Origin: Nemania diffusa
Taxonomy: Eukaryota; Ascomycota; Sordariomycetes; Xylariales; Xylariaceae
Assembly (NCBI GenBank): GCA_038501195.1
Contig: JBBPUQ010000001.1
Span: 5,456,001 to 5,520,000 of the forward strand
Reading direction: 5' to 3'
Length of the DNA stretch: 64,000 nt
The notes under the pieces are model-generated. The model did no database searches. It saw only the letters and a list, made by a program, of their open reading frames with translations, and had not been told where the DNA came from. Made by a program: the position numbers and the translations under genes. Below, one piece after another: positions 35,346 to 46,778 of this stretch (position 1 is its first letter; every line of letters begins with the position of its first letter).

Positions 35346-36592
35346 ATGGCTGGCGGATCTCCCCCTTCTATTCTGATTGCCGGCTTTGCAGTAGTAGCGG
35401 TGTTTGTTCCCTTGTGCATTCTAGCAACCATTCTCCGTTTCGTTTGCTCTAAACGCACTTTGGGAGTTGGCATCGAGGACTGGCTAGCCTTAACAGGCCT
35501 GGTGTTTTGGCTAGGCTGGGTTGCGTGCTGCTTAACACGTTAGTGATTCTTTCCTTTCTTTAGCTTCAACGTACACTAACATTACGGAATCGACAGTAGC
35601 CATTATGTATTCTGCAGGCCACATAGAAACTGCATTGAAAGTTCGTTCGCCTATGTCTAATACATATTATCTAATAGCGTAATTAAACGGCGCTGATAGA
35701 GAGCTTACCTAGGCTGAATATTCTGCGGCGGTTGTGGCACCGTTTGGTGAGTTGTTCACCAAGCTGAGCCTCCTCTTCCTCTACCACCGCATTTTTGGTG
35801 TACGTCAGTCGTACTCGCTTTGGATCAAGTTTTTTGGACTTGTCCAAGTCGGAGAAGCAATTGCTGGCCAATTCATAGCCTTATTCCAATGCTCGCCAGT
35901 CAATAAATACTGGGACTCAACAGTTACACATGGCTCTTGTATTAGGGCAGGACCTTGGGTAGCTGGCGTAGAGTCCGTCAATTCATTTGTGGACTTCGGG
36001 ATGACCATACTTGCAATGGTCATGGTCAACGATCTGAACTTAAGAACCTCCACCAAGTGGAAACTATATGCGGTGTTTGTGTTGGGAGCTTTGTAAGTAA
36101 CCCTGCTGCATATTACACGATCGTCACGTACACGGTTTCATGTTAACAGACATTAGCGCTGGTGTCATCGGCTTCGTCAAGATATTCTTATCCTATCACG
36201 CTGCTATCAGTAAGCGAAACTTTCTCAAGCCGCTCTGCGGATGCACTGACAGTTTCCTCACAGACGACCAGCTGACAAGAGGCGTATGGTCAACGGCACA
36301 ATGGGCTGTGAGCATAATTTGCTCCTGCGCGGTTGTCTTCAAACCTATACTCCCTAAAGGGACGCTTCTCACTCGCCTATTCTCCAAGCTATCGTCATAT
36401 GGAAGTAGAATCAAGCTTACCAATAAGGCTTCTACCATACGTTTAAATAGGAGGTCAAACGAGTCACAGGAGAGGTTCGAGACTGGACTGCCTGCAGACA
36501 ATATTGCTAACTTCACAGAGCATATTGATATGGGGAAATATTCCGAGTCCTTGAAAAAGCATGACTATGATACCCAAGGTGTTGCTCTGTAA
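35346..36592 (+). CDS. PTH11-like / fungal rhodopsin-domain integral membrane protein 1
   Basis: Seven-transmembrane-type protein of the fungal 'rhodopsin domain' family (PTH11-related), 332 residues. Exons: 35346-35538, 35597-35640, 35713-36092, 36157-36209 and 36264-36592. Visible hydrophobic segments include LIAGFAVVAVFVPLCILATI near the N-terminus, LALTGLVFWLGWVACCL, ELFTKLSLLFLYHRIFG (the family signature), a stretch around FVDFGMTILAMVMV, KLYAVFVLGALFAGVIGFVK, and WAVSIICSCAVVFKPIL. The usual family features Y-x-R-I-F-G and F-Q-C-x-P-V are present, and the C-terminal tail is hydrophilic. Such genes are common in secondary-metabolite clusters, but their role there is not settled. It is not a known transporter. 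Confidence 0.85.
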
Positions 36593-37074
36593 GGGATGTC
36601 CGAATTGCAAGGTCCGCAGTCCCTTCATCACAGCCTCCTTCGAAATCGGGGCGTTCTATATTATACGGAGTTTTTTCTGCCCTTTTAATACACTGTTATA
36701 TAAAATTAGCTTTGTAATGAGATAATATTTTAGACGAGGGTTTTGAATTTTAAGTTTCTCTTTCTTATAGTTTCAATACCTACGGGTCAAAGAGGTAACT
36801 GTGAATGTTTTCTAGCTTGGCAGAAATAAAACTCTTGAAGCCGAGTAAAGAAAATCCCTTCTATATTACAGTTAGCAGTTTGAGGGAGAGGGGTAGGAAT
36901 AACTAGGGTATTAAAGGCCTCCATCATTTCGTTGGCATTGTCAATATTCTTATCAACAAATCCAAACTACATACTACTACTGATATTCTTCAGCTAGCAG
37001 TCCCTAAAGAGCGGAAGCCAGTTCGGATATTTCAATCGACTCCCACTTGCTGACTGTACGAATGCAGCCATCTG
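36593..37074. other. convergent intergenic, 7-TM gene 1 and SDR
   Basis: 0.48 kb of AT-rich shared 3' flank. No gene seen. Confidence 0.5.
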
Positions 37075-38027
37075 CTACTTGTTCAAATAGTACTGCCTTA
37101 GTTCCTCTAGACCCCTCGACCTATTCGCCACCCATTCCAAAGCCCACGGAGGGAGTATCCAGCTCAGCCACTTCGCTTCAGTCGACCTCGCACCCCGCCA
37201 AATACAGCCACTTGCTCCGCCAAGCACATCATTCATGAGATTCCGAGCCGTGACGTCGACATCTTGTCTCAGCCGAACGTTCACCCCTCCGTGCTGATTC
37301 TCAAGAATCTTCTCGATGGGCTTGTAGTAAGAATTCTGGGGTAAATGAAAAGGCTCGTTAAGGGCGTTGATGAAGAAATTCGTGGCTACTCCACCGATTA
37401 TCGGGGTCACTACCCGTACGCCAAGCGGTTCCATCTCAACGCGCATGGTTTCGGATATTTGCTTAGTTGCCGCTTTGGCCGTTGTGTATATACCTGAAAG
37501 GGGTCTAAGTCATTCGAAGCGAGCTATGAGGGAACTTGTAGATGAAAGTCTCGCTATGCATGGAGGGATGAGAGCAGGACAGACATACCCGTCCAGGGAT
37601 TATGGATGTTCCATAGAACAGAGCTGCAATTGACAATGACACCCCGAGCCTTGACCACCAGATCCGCAAAGGCTTGTGTGACGGCCAACACGCTCCAGAA
37701 GTTCACATCAAAAAAGATCTTCGCATTCTCAATATCGGTGTCGAGAAGCGGCATATGAAAATCGGAACCGGCATTGTTGATAAGGAGGTCGAGTGTGCTT
37801 GTACGATACCTGACTTTCTCAGCACATCGAGCGATGGAATCCTTGGACGAGACATCAAGCTCTAGGATTTCAACGCCGCTTAGGCCACCCAAGGTTTGCG
37901 CCTTGGAGGTGTTTCGCAGAGTCGCGAAAACATGGTAATCCTTTTCGAGGAGAACCTTGACCATAGCGGCTCCGAGGCCACCATCACTGCATCCCGTAAT
38001 CAAAGCTGTTTTTTTTGAGATGGACAT
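37075..38027 (-). CDS. short-chain dehydrogenase/reductase (AYR1-like)
   Basis: Classical SDR of 285 residues in two exons, 38027-37589 and 37493-37075. The cofactor motif is ALITGCSDGGLGAAM (T-G-x3-G-x-G; about residues 9-23). The structural INNAG is followed by the catalytic Ser region VNCSS (near 135) and Tyr149/Lys153 in YTTAK, where the intron falls just before the Tyr. Overall it resembles 1-acyl-dihydroxyacetone-phosphate reductases. An in-frame ATG 43 codons upstream (38156) would add a Pro/Thr-rich leader; 38027 was preferred because the Rossmann strand follows at once, as in homologues. Within the cluster it could reduce a ketone of the polyketide-amino acid product, in the way FUM13 reduces the 3-ketone in fumonisin formation; that is inference. 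It is not closely similar to TSC10-type reductases as far as can be judged by eye. Confidence 0.88.
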
Positions 38028-39002
38028 TGCAGTGGGTTCTGTGGTAAGGGATCTAGCATGTAGTATAGTTGCGGGGATAGGGGACGTGGGAGACGCACCG
38101 TAGGTATTATACAAAAAGATATTACTAGGTACCTTAGATAGTTTAGGGTTAGTCATGTAGCGTGTTTTTATTACCTATAAATACCAGATGGTATGCAGTG
38201 CACTCGCTGTCCCTCGGAGAACAATAATATGAAGAACTGAGATATGAGTATTGTTGGCGTCAGTGTGCTGCAGTGCTCCCCTAACAGTAGATAAGCCTAC
38301 TACTGGAATAGGTAACTCATGGGTGCCGACCTTAGGTATGTACTTAAGTACTAGCTTGGCACCCGCTCCCAAGCCCCATGGTGTTAATCAGTTACATCAT
38401 TTGAACGCATCATTACTAGCCCTTTACTAGCATAGTACCCTTATATATATGTACCTAGCTAGCAACGATTCTTTTAGTACATGTAGTCCATCTGACAAGG
38501 GTACACGTATTTATAATTACCTACCTAGGTATGTGAGGGATAGCAATCTTGAAGCCATTGACTTTATTGGCCTCTTGCTCTGACCAAATGCTTAGACAAA
38601 GTCACACAGCAGAAATGGCATTGTGTATAAACTAGAATGACGCCGACAAGAAAAGCGCTCAAGTGCGGTAGATGAGATGAACCTTATTTATAAGAGCCCT
38701 CAAAGAGTTCTCGTGCAGCTAGGCCGAGAATCTGAAGATAGTACCTCTTATTTTAACCCTAGAAAATGAATAACATGAGACTATATCACCCTCAAGGATT
38801 GATATACTAGTAAACGAAGTATAAGTTTATTCACTAAAACGTTTCTAGCTTAGAAGAGCGCGTTATAGGGGCATAATCCCTTGAATACCCTTAAGCCCCT
38901 TTTTTCAATACCTGCGTCTGGTGCAACGTTTCTCGCGCAGTTTTCAACAGTAAGCACTCATTAATACTCCAAGAAAGACTAAGCAATCGCTTAATCTTGT
39001 GA
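38028..39002. other. intergenic between SDR and 7-TM gene 2
   Basis: About 1 kb, both neighbours on the minus strand. Dense in TAGGTA/ACCTA words near 38125-38135, 38330-38350 and 38515-38530. No gene is supported. Confidence 0.45.
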
Positions 39003-40341
39003 TCAAAGAATGCTTGGAGAATTACCATGTGATGAAGTGTTGTTGCTGATGGCCTGTGTGCGCGGTTTAAGAGTAGCGTGATAGTCTCCCTCGGATTCAT
39101 CGATCACGAAATCTAGAGAAGTCCACGTAGCGGCGCTCACCTCGGTACGGTTATTTCTGTGAATGAAACTGCGCACACCAGTGAAGATAGGGGACGGCAG
39201 CTTGGGGAGCTGGAGCATCACACTATCTGGGGCTGAGGCGGGTTTCTCGTCGGGTTGTGCTCGAGCTAGTGATTGGAATCGCCTAAGAAATCGGCGGAAG
39301 AGACTCCCCTCTGGATCCGGAGACTTGGCCGCTTCAGCTTGGCTTGCCTGTTTGACGAATAGCGTACGAAATGCTGTGATTGACGCCATCATGACCGCCA
39401 CAGCACCTTCAGTTTGCTGCCAGAAGAACTCCCAGACGTCGTCCTCGAGCCCCTTGTAGTAGAATCCGGCAATCCTTATAATGGCAGAGATTGCCATGAA
39501 AACAGAGAGGCAGAGGAAGATTCCAAGCCCAATCTTGGTAGACCGACTTAGGAGCGAGCTTCTAAGGACGATGATGGGGATGCTGACAACTAATGCGATG
39601 TGAGCTTCCAGGCGCGATTACTCTGCTACTACACGAAACAAAGCGCAACGTACCCATTATATCAGAAAGTATATCTAATGCCGTAACGAGTGCAGTTAAT
39701 CCGAGTGTCTTTTTATCGTTCACAGTGGAACTGAAGCATACCGCTATATAATATGGGTAAGCTTCGAATTAATATTGATTTGTCTGAGGTAGGTGATAAT
39801 ACTGACCTGCATCTAATCCGAAATATGGGCATATGATGAACGGTTCCGCAACAAGAAATGCCCAAGATAATATGCAGAAGAACACTATGAACCAGTAGTA
39901 CCAGTTTACAGTTCGTGATATATGCCAAACAAGCGGACGCATGAAGGCTAGAAAACACCCCTTGACACCGAATATTGTAGTCCATATCAAGGCGAGAAAG
40001 GGGTAAGTATCCTTCTGGAGCTGAATAAGTTCTTCGTACTGACTCAGAAGATAAGGCAGAATTTCCGGAACGAGTAGGGCGGCTGAGTGTAGGTAGAGGA
40101 AATAAGAGATATGATACAGCACACCAGTAGCTGCAGCTAGAGAGCCAGTCGCAATAATGAAAAATGCGTCGTCTAGACGTAGTTGCTTCTGGTACGTGAG
40201 TCGTATGATCATCCGAGCGATAAAGCAGAGAAATGCTAAGCCGGTCAAGACCCCAAGAGTCACCTGAAAAACGCGTAGGTGAATCTGGGCAGACGACGCA
40301 ATGAGTCTTTTGGCATCTTGAGGGTCTAGAGAAGTAGCCAT
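39003..40341 (-). CDS. PTH11-like / fungal rhodopsin-domain integral membrane protein 2
   Basis: Second 7-TM-type protein, 403 residues. Exons: 40341-39807, 39743-39654 and 39589-39003. Hydrophobic segments include FQVTLGVLTGLAFLCFIARM, the FFIIATGSLAAATGVLY region, FLALIWTTIFGVKGCFLAFM, WYYWFIVFFCILSWAFLVAE, LTALVTALDILSDIMVVSIP and LGIFLCLSVFMAISAIIRIAG. The motif ALDILSDIMVVSIPI is typical of the fungal rhodopsin-domain family. The C-terminus after about residue 300 is soluble and Ser/Pro-rich. The end is less certain, since ATG|gtaatt near the stop could be a further splice donor. It differs clearly from the first 7-TM protein, so the pair is not a recent tandem duplicate. Confidence 0.8.
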
Positions 40342-41228
40342 GTTTCTCGTGTGTAGATCTGATACGTTAGCTGGCAGTGAGCCTTGAAGGACCTTAACAT
40401 CAACCTGGAAAGCTGCACCTGGGGATCAACGGAGGTTTAATAGTCACTGATATGTAGGGCAAACCAATGCTTAGGTGTCACACAATGCATTTTCAACTAT
40501 TATTAGGGCCGCTTAAGCTACTAGCTCTTCTTGCTTTTTTCCTATCTCTCAGTGCAGCGTATGGAAATAACTATTATCATGATGCTCTTCGTCGTCAGGT
40601 CCTCGCTGGTGGTATTAGTGTGCATCTCGATTGGGGGCAATACAGCCTTCATTGCATATGCATCAACGCCACTTAGCTGAGTGAAGAGGTATTTATAGCC
40701 GTTGATTCGCCATATTATGGTGTATTGATGCGGGAGAACACAAAGTCGAAAAGAAATACGTGGCTTGAACGCGTGGCTTGTAGAGTAGGTAATCCGGCCC
40801 CCAATCTAGATATATATACTCCAACATTATCCTCCCTATTTCTGTTTATAGCTACCGCACGATAGAGGCGCAGGATAATAGTACCGCTAAAAGCCCACAT
40901 CTTTCCCACTCTGCGCATGGGGTTATCTTTCCATTCTCACGTCATTCTCTTTCGCATCAATCACAGATGAGGTGTTATTATTATAGAATTATTGAACCTT
41001 TATCTTGTGGCAGTCTAACACATCATAGATTAATAATAATACCAACAAGCAAGGGGTTTTAATTATAAACCAGTTAAACTACTAGATAATCAGCCACCTT
41101 TTTGTAAACCGGCCAATCAGGGCTTCATGTAACATACCTCAACCCCTGAGATTAAATTGAATTTGTAACCCCTCCCTCAATTTTCTTTCGCGAACTATCA
41201 ACTCCTCGATTGCTATGAGGCGCATTGT
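40342..41228. other. divergent promoter region, 7-TM gene 2 and P450
   Basis: 0.89 kb between divergent genes. A plus-strand frame from an ATG near 40485 to 40676 would encode about 64 residues beginning with a signal-peptide-like hydrophobic stretch. It has no other support and is not called as a gene. Confidence 0.4.
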
Positions 41229-43120
41229 ATGCTATTTGAGGCCATGTTTTGCGACGGTATCGCACTGGACGCGACTAACTTAAGCGCCCTCTCTCTTCTT
41301 CTCATCGCCGGGCTTTGGCGCTGGTATGTTGCTAGACGTGACGGATTCATAGCGTACCAGAAGCGCGACGATGCTCGAGGAATCCCCTTGACATTCCCCT
41401 ACGTCTTCCCACTACTGGGGAGTCTGCCAATTACGTATATCTGGAACCCAAGAGCTTTCGTCCTAAACCCAGAGTAAGCATAGGCAATCATATGATACTG
41501 GTGGCCTATTCACCACAACTAACGGGCCACAGTAATTTCTTCCAGAGCCTACGTCCAGCTCGAGTCAAGATCCTTACTCAAGAGTTTTTCGTCATTCGTG
41601 GGCCGGAAGAAGTCAAGGCCTTATTCAAAAACTCCTGGGCATGCACGTCTATCCCCTTCGTGAAATTTGCGCTTGGGTACGCTTTCGGCTTGCCAGCCAA
41701 GGCACTGAGTCTATATGATAAGGACGACTCTGGTGGCGGCCATGTGGCTCATATCGGTAGCACGGTAGAGGCCCGCAACCGCATTGACTACCGTGTGCAT
41801 CAGTCTTTAGTCCGGTTCTTGGAGGGAGAGAGGCTTTTGCCCTTCTGGAATAGGTTCGTAGACAACATCACCCAGCAGTTGTATACTCTACACGATCGCA
41901 TTGGGCTTGACTGGGAGTACAATACCGACCTGATGAAGCTCGTTGGAGATGAGGCCACCATTTCCATTGTCAATGCTCTTTGCGGCCCACACCTCTTGAG
42001 TTTGAATCCGCACTTCCTGCATGACTTCTGGGATTTCGACCGCAACTTGCAGACTTACCTTCAAGGTATGGTGCTAGGAGGTATATGGAACTGGCCTAGT
42101 TAGCTCACACTAACCTTGTTCACAGGTGTGCCCTGGTTTCTCGCGCCGAAAGCCTATGCAGCTCGAAAGAGGGTATTAAATGCCGTGAAGGCTTGGCAAC
42201 AACACGCGAGAGACAATTATAACGACTCGGCAGTTGGTGCTGATGGCGATGACCCATTCTGGGGCAGTAGCTTCTTTCGGGAAAGGCAGGACATGTTTCT
42301 TGAGATGGATGGTTACGACTACGCAGCTATCGCATCGCAAGATTTTGGAGCAATATGGGCGTAAGCTAATCCAGTGTCTGCGTCTCACATAAGTTTAAGA
42401 CTAGCTCCGGCTAATTTCTCGTACAGGGCAAGGAACTCTGTTAATGCTGCATCGTGGGCCATTTTTGAGATATATCGAGACCCTGAGCTGCTCGCCAGCG
42501 TGAGGGCCGAAGTTGAAACCTGCAGTCTCAAATCTTCAAACGGTCGTATCCAGTTTGATACCGAGCGATTGTTCCGCTTACCCATTCTCCAGGCCGTCTA
42601 CGCCGAGACCTTGCGGCTCAGGATGCACTTTTACATCATTAGGATGGCGGACAGAGTTGACATGAATATCCGAGATTGGGTCATACCAAGACAAAAAGTC
42701 ATTGTTACACCCACCACAGTCGCACATATGGATTCCGAAGCATGGAGCACCGGATTGAACAACGAGCACCCGGTCAACCAATTCTGGATTGGAAGGTTCC
42801 TTAAGTATGTATCGGAAAGTGACCATGGAAATAAACAACTGCACAGCCATGTCTCCCCTCCAATTTTCTCGACCAAAGGGCTTGAAGGGTCTTGGATTCC
42901 TTATGGTGGTGGACCAAGACAATGTCCCGGCCGACACTTTGCAAAACGCCAGATCTTACTCACTATAGCTTTGATGGTTAGCCTATTTGACTGCGACATA
43001 CTAGGAGAGGGCAGAAACGTGCAGGAGGATTTCACCCTCAAGAGTTTTGGTGGCGGCGTATCACATCCAGCTGGCAAAGTGCCGATGAGAATACGTCGCA
43101 GAAATAAGGATAGTCTATAG
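41229..43120 (+). CDS. cytochrome P450 monooxygenase
   Basis: ER-anchored haem-thiolate monooxygenase, 568 residues. Exons: 41229-41473, 41533-42065, 42126-42360 and 42427-43120. An N-terminal membrane anchor (ALSLLLIAGLWRWYVA) precedes a proline-containing hinge (LTFPYVFPLLGSLP). The helix-K E-x-x-R is Glu398/Arg401 (AETLR). The haem-binding loop is PYGGGPRQCPGRHFA with ligand Cys504; the usual Phe is Tyr. The I-helix segment reads AARNSVNAASWAIFE and lacks the acid-Thr pair of ordinary monooxygenases, as in the CYP7/CYP8-like group. The position next to the SDR and PKS-AOS pair suggests oxidation of the cluster product; the reaction is unknown. ATG 41244 is an alternative start. Confidence 0.9.
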
Positions 43121-43528
43121 ATTATCAGGTTCGGGGCGCGTTTAATAGGATCCAAATCTCAAAGTTGGTAAACTTTTGAGATACTTGTTGGTTGCTTGCG
43201 ATATCCTACCTATAATGTAATAACAGGCAGCTTTCACACAGCCAATGTCAAGAACCCCTAGAGAGCTAACTTGTACTAATCAATGTAATCTGTACCGAGT
43301 GTTCAATTTTGCTTTTAACTGGGTTTGTAACTTAAATAGGCTAGTTAAATCAGGCATCATCCAAATTCTGCGGTCGTTAACATACCTAGCAGGCATGTAA
43401 AATAGCGGGGGAATTTGTGAATGCGGGGTATTTGACCATTTTTCCCTTTCTATATTCCTCTTAAGCATCAAATTTTGGCCGGTAATATACTCCAAGTTAC
43501 CAGGTTAGGTAACAATCCAGCAATCAAC
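43121..43528. other. intergenic between P450 and HET gene 1
   Basis: 0.4 kb, AT-rich. P450 3' flank followed by the presumed promoter of the HET-domain gene. No gene seen. Confidence 0.45.
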
Positions 43529-45939
43529 ATGTCACGGGCAATGTGGGAAGAATTAAAACAAGGTTTTCTTCAAAGCCGCCAAGAAAGCAGACTGTCGGGG
43601 GCACAGGAGACGCTCGAACGCAAAACCAATCTAAAGACACAAGAAGATAAACAGCTAGGCACCATTGACATACCAGTGAGTGCATGATGTGACATCTCTA
43701 TAGTCTTCCTGTTACAGATGAGTTAATTAACGGAGTATGTGATACGATTCAGAGCCAGTTACAAGACGACGCGATTAATCAAAGTTTCACATATCAGCCA
43801 ATTGAACATGGATCACAGTCTATCCGCCTACTCCAACTTCTTCCAGGGACGCAAGACGACATATGCTGCCAATTAGAGATTCAAACGTTGGTCGAATGTG
43901 CGGGTACATATGAGACTCTCAGCTATGTTTGGGCTCCACGGAACTCTCCAACTCGTTCAACGAAACATGTTCGTGTTAACGATAAGCCATTTTCGATACA
44001 CGCCAATCTATGGGCTGCTCTCTCTAATTTGCGTGACGCGAAAAATACACGCATTCTTTGGGTTGATGCCTTGTGTATTGATCAGTCCAATACTGTAGAA
44101 CGCAGCGAGCAAGTCTCCTTTATGGGGGACATTTATCGATCCGCCTCTAGCACAGTGGTTTGGCTTGAAGAGATTGAGGCTCAGCCGTACAAGTCTGTGC
44201 CAGTAATAGATGGTAACAAGGCCATAAGCGCTGCGTTTGTCGCTATTGAGGAGTTAGCTACCGAAGCAGAAACTATAAGAAATAAGTCATCTACCGACCA
44301 AGACGAGGACGGATCATTAGGTGTTGTTAGTGGATACATAAGAGATCCCCTTCCCAGTCCACTCTATAAAAAGTTTTTGGCAGATGACAGCTTATACGGC
44401 GTTATCATTCTGGGGGAGAACGACTGGTGGTATCGGGCTTGGACGTGTCAAGAGATTCTGCTGTCGCCGCAGGCTCTAATTAAGAAAGGCGAATTCTCGA
44501 TACCTTGGGATCGGTTTGTCAGTGGCATCAACTATGGTCTCGCTATTGGTCTTTGGAGCCCGCTCTTACTAGGAATCCTGGCAAGTCCCGTCATCGAGCC
44601 GTGCCTATTGTTGTTCGTAATGCGAAACCTACGGCGGCGACTGATACAGAGAATTTCGACGGAGCCACAACAACCTCACCCGTCAGACTCACAACAGTTG
44701 CTAGATAACTTGGTTCACTGTCGATTTCGGGATGCTACCGATCGGCGAGATAAAGTTTATGGGGTATTAGGGCTGAATATTACGGCCAGTCCTGTAGTGG
44801 GATCGAAGAACGAGAATCTGTTGGGCATTACTCCAGATTATGGTTCATCAACAAGAGATGTGTATTGCCATGTAGCACGTCGCCTCATAACCCATTCTGG
44901 ATCTCTCAATCTTCTGGGGTCATGCACACCTGGCACAGATAGTGAGCTTCCTACTTGGGTACCGGATTGGGGCTTCAATGGTGCCGTTGCTCGGCCTCTG
45001 ACGAAGGACGCATTCGATCAATTACGATCTTCCCATGCTTCACTTGGCTCCGAGGCGAAACCGTTATTTGAGCGTAACGGAAATGATCTTGTGCTCCAAG
45101 GCCACGAACTCACCGTCATTACAGCCTTGGCGCCGGTAGCGAGAAGGCCCCTACATCCTTTCATGGGGGTTCTAGATCAGGAGATGACACAGAAGTCAAC
45201 TGGCATAAGGTCGACCATACTAGGGTCTCGATTCGATAGTGTCAGAAAATTTGTTCAATTACTTGACACTGTGTATGAATTATTGATGTCTATTTTGCCA
45301 CAGCTTGGTGTTTGGGCGGACTGGGATGTCTTTGCACTTGAGGTTGAGCCACGGAACCCAGGGGCTGTCGCAGACGGCGAAGGGGATCCTATGAGCGTCT
45401 ATTGGCAGACCTTGAGCACAGGCACTTTGCTACAGGCTCAAGGCGACGACGGGGGACAGCCCGGAGACTCATCCGCAAGCCACAAACTAGGACCAAATAA
45501 AGATTCAAGTAGTAGCGATGATGGCCAGAGGAGAAAAGAGACGGTAGATGCGTTCTTTGAATGGCGGGCCAGCCTGAAGCGGACGCGAGACATGCACCGA
45601 TGGCGCGTCGATCGCATGTCTCGCCCACTAGCGTTCATGGGGTACGTCCGGAGCACGTGGGCGAAGATCAGCACGTTTTTGCGCTTGTTGGAGAACACCT
45701 ACAACCGCAGACTAGCCCGCTGCGGAAACGGGTACCTCGCTTTGGTGCCCGAAGCCGCGAAGCAAAAAGACAGGATCTTTCTCGTCGAGGGCGGAAAAGT
45801 ACCTCTTGTTCTCCGCGAAGTGCAGAGCGGGAGCAGCACTGAAAAACGGTACCGCTTGGTTGGGGAGGCATACGTCCACGGTGTCATGAATGGAGAAGCG
45901 TTCAAAAGGGACAGGTGCACTGCCTTGACGATAAGCTGA
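43529..45939 (+). CDS. HET-domain (heterokaryon incompatibility) protein 1
   Basis: Protein of about 777 residues with a HET domain (PF06985), the module that triggers incompatibility cell death in filamentous ascomycetes. The domain runs from about residue 90 to 250: TLSYVWAPR (canonical YxALSYxWG start), LRDAKNTRILWVDALCIDQ (the W-x-D-x-[LI]CI-[DN]Q signature), QVSFMGDIYRSASSTVVWL, and later WWYRAWTCQE. A two-exon model is used, 43529-43675 and 43753-45939. The large exon has no in-frame ATG before the domain, and the upstream frame starting MSRAMWEELKQG joins it in phase across a 77-base intron. The first exon is therefore less certain. The C-terminal two thirds contains FRDATDRRDKVYGVLGL, DYGSSTRDVYCHVAR and the 'G-Y-x-A-L-V-P' end typical of the larger HET family. 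No NACHT or WD repeats. Bordering the cluster, it is probably not biosynthetic. Confidence 0.85.
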
Positions 45940-46778
45940 GAGGGCAGTATTTCATACTAGGATTGAACACTCAAGCCAACGCGGACTAATTACCCGTGTT
46001 AAACCCGACCAGCTCGCGGGTGATAAAATTTGTGTGAATCAGACATTAATCATGGTCAGTAGTAAACAAGCTGTTCTCGGCTTACTAGTCTTCCTCAATA
46101 CACATGAATGCTTCGATAGGTGCTGATCGAGTTTCCAAAGCATCCAGGCAAGCTATAGAATAGCAGATCGGTCTCTCGAATCCTCACCACTAGGCTCGTA
46201 AGTACTTCAATTCTCTTGTGACATTAAACCTTCTAGGGTCTAATGATTTGAAATATACTTATAAGTCTAGATACGTAATGAATAGACATGGGTCACTAGG
46301 GTCCGGCAGTTAATTAACGGGGGTTTAAAAAACCGCCAATAACTTAACGACATGACTAACCCCAATACAGGAGCAGTTATATCTCTTACTACTCAAAATG
46401 GCGTAAATGGATACTTTCTCATAGGTGGAAGAGACGTTTTCCTTATAACCCTCCGGAAACAGCCCATCTACAACCAAGTCTTGAAGCTACCTACTAAGTA
46501 TGGCCATGATCGCGGTCTTCCTAATCACACCGGTAGTGCGTAGTTTTTCCATTGGTGGAAGCTGTGCTATGGACTTACAAAATGGTCATTATACATTTTA
46601 CATCATAAGATCAATGGCTGTTCAATAACTCAGTGTTTGGATATATATAAACCTCAAGATGCGTAACATGTTTCCCTCTCACTATTTATCTTAGCCGTTG
46701 GTATAACACTGCGGGAAAGTTGGTTCCCATTGCATCTATCTTAAAGCCCGCACGTTCTTGATACAACCATCTGGAAGC
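45940..46778. other. intergenic between HET gene 1 and secreted protein gene
   Basis: 0.84 kb, AT-rich. A 63-codon plus frame at 46352-46543 shows no domain or signal peptide. A TATA-like tatatataaacc (near 46640-46652) lies about 130 bases upstream of the secreted-protein start. Confidence 0.45.

Noticed and set aside
38028..38156. In-frame 43-codon N-terminal extension of the SDR
   Set aside because: Pro/Thr-rich and not expected in the family; the downstream ATG directly precedes the Rossmann strand. A targeting leader cannot be excluded.
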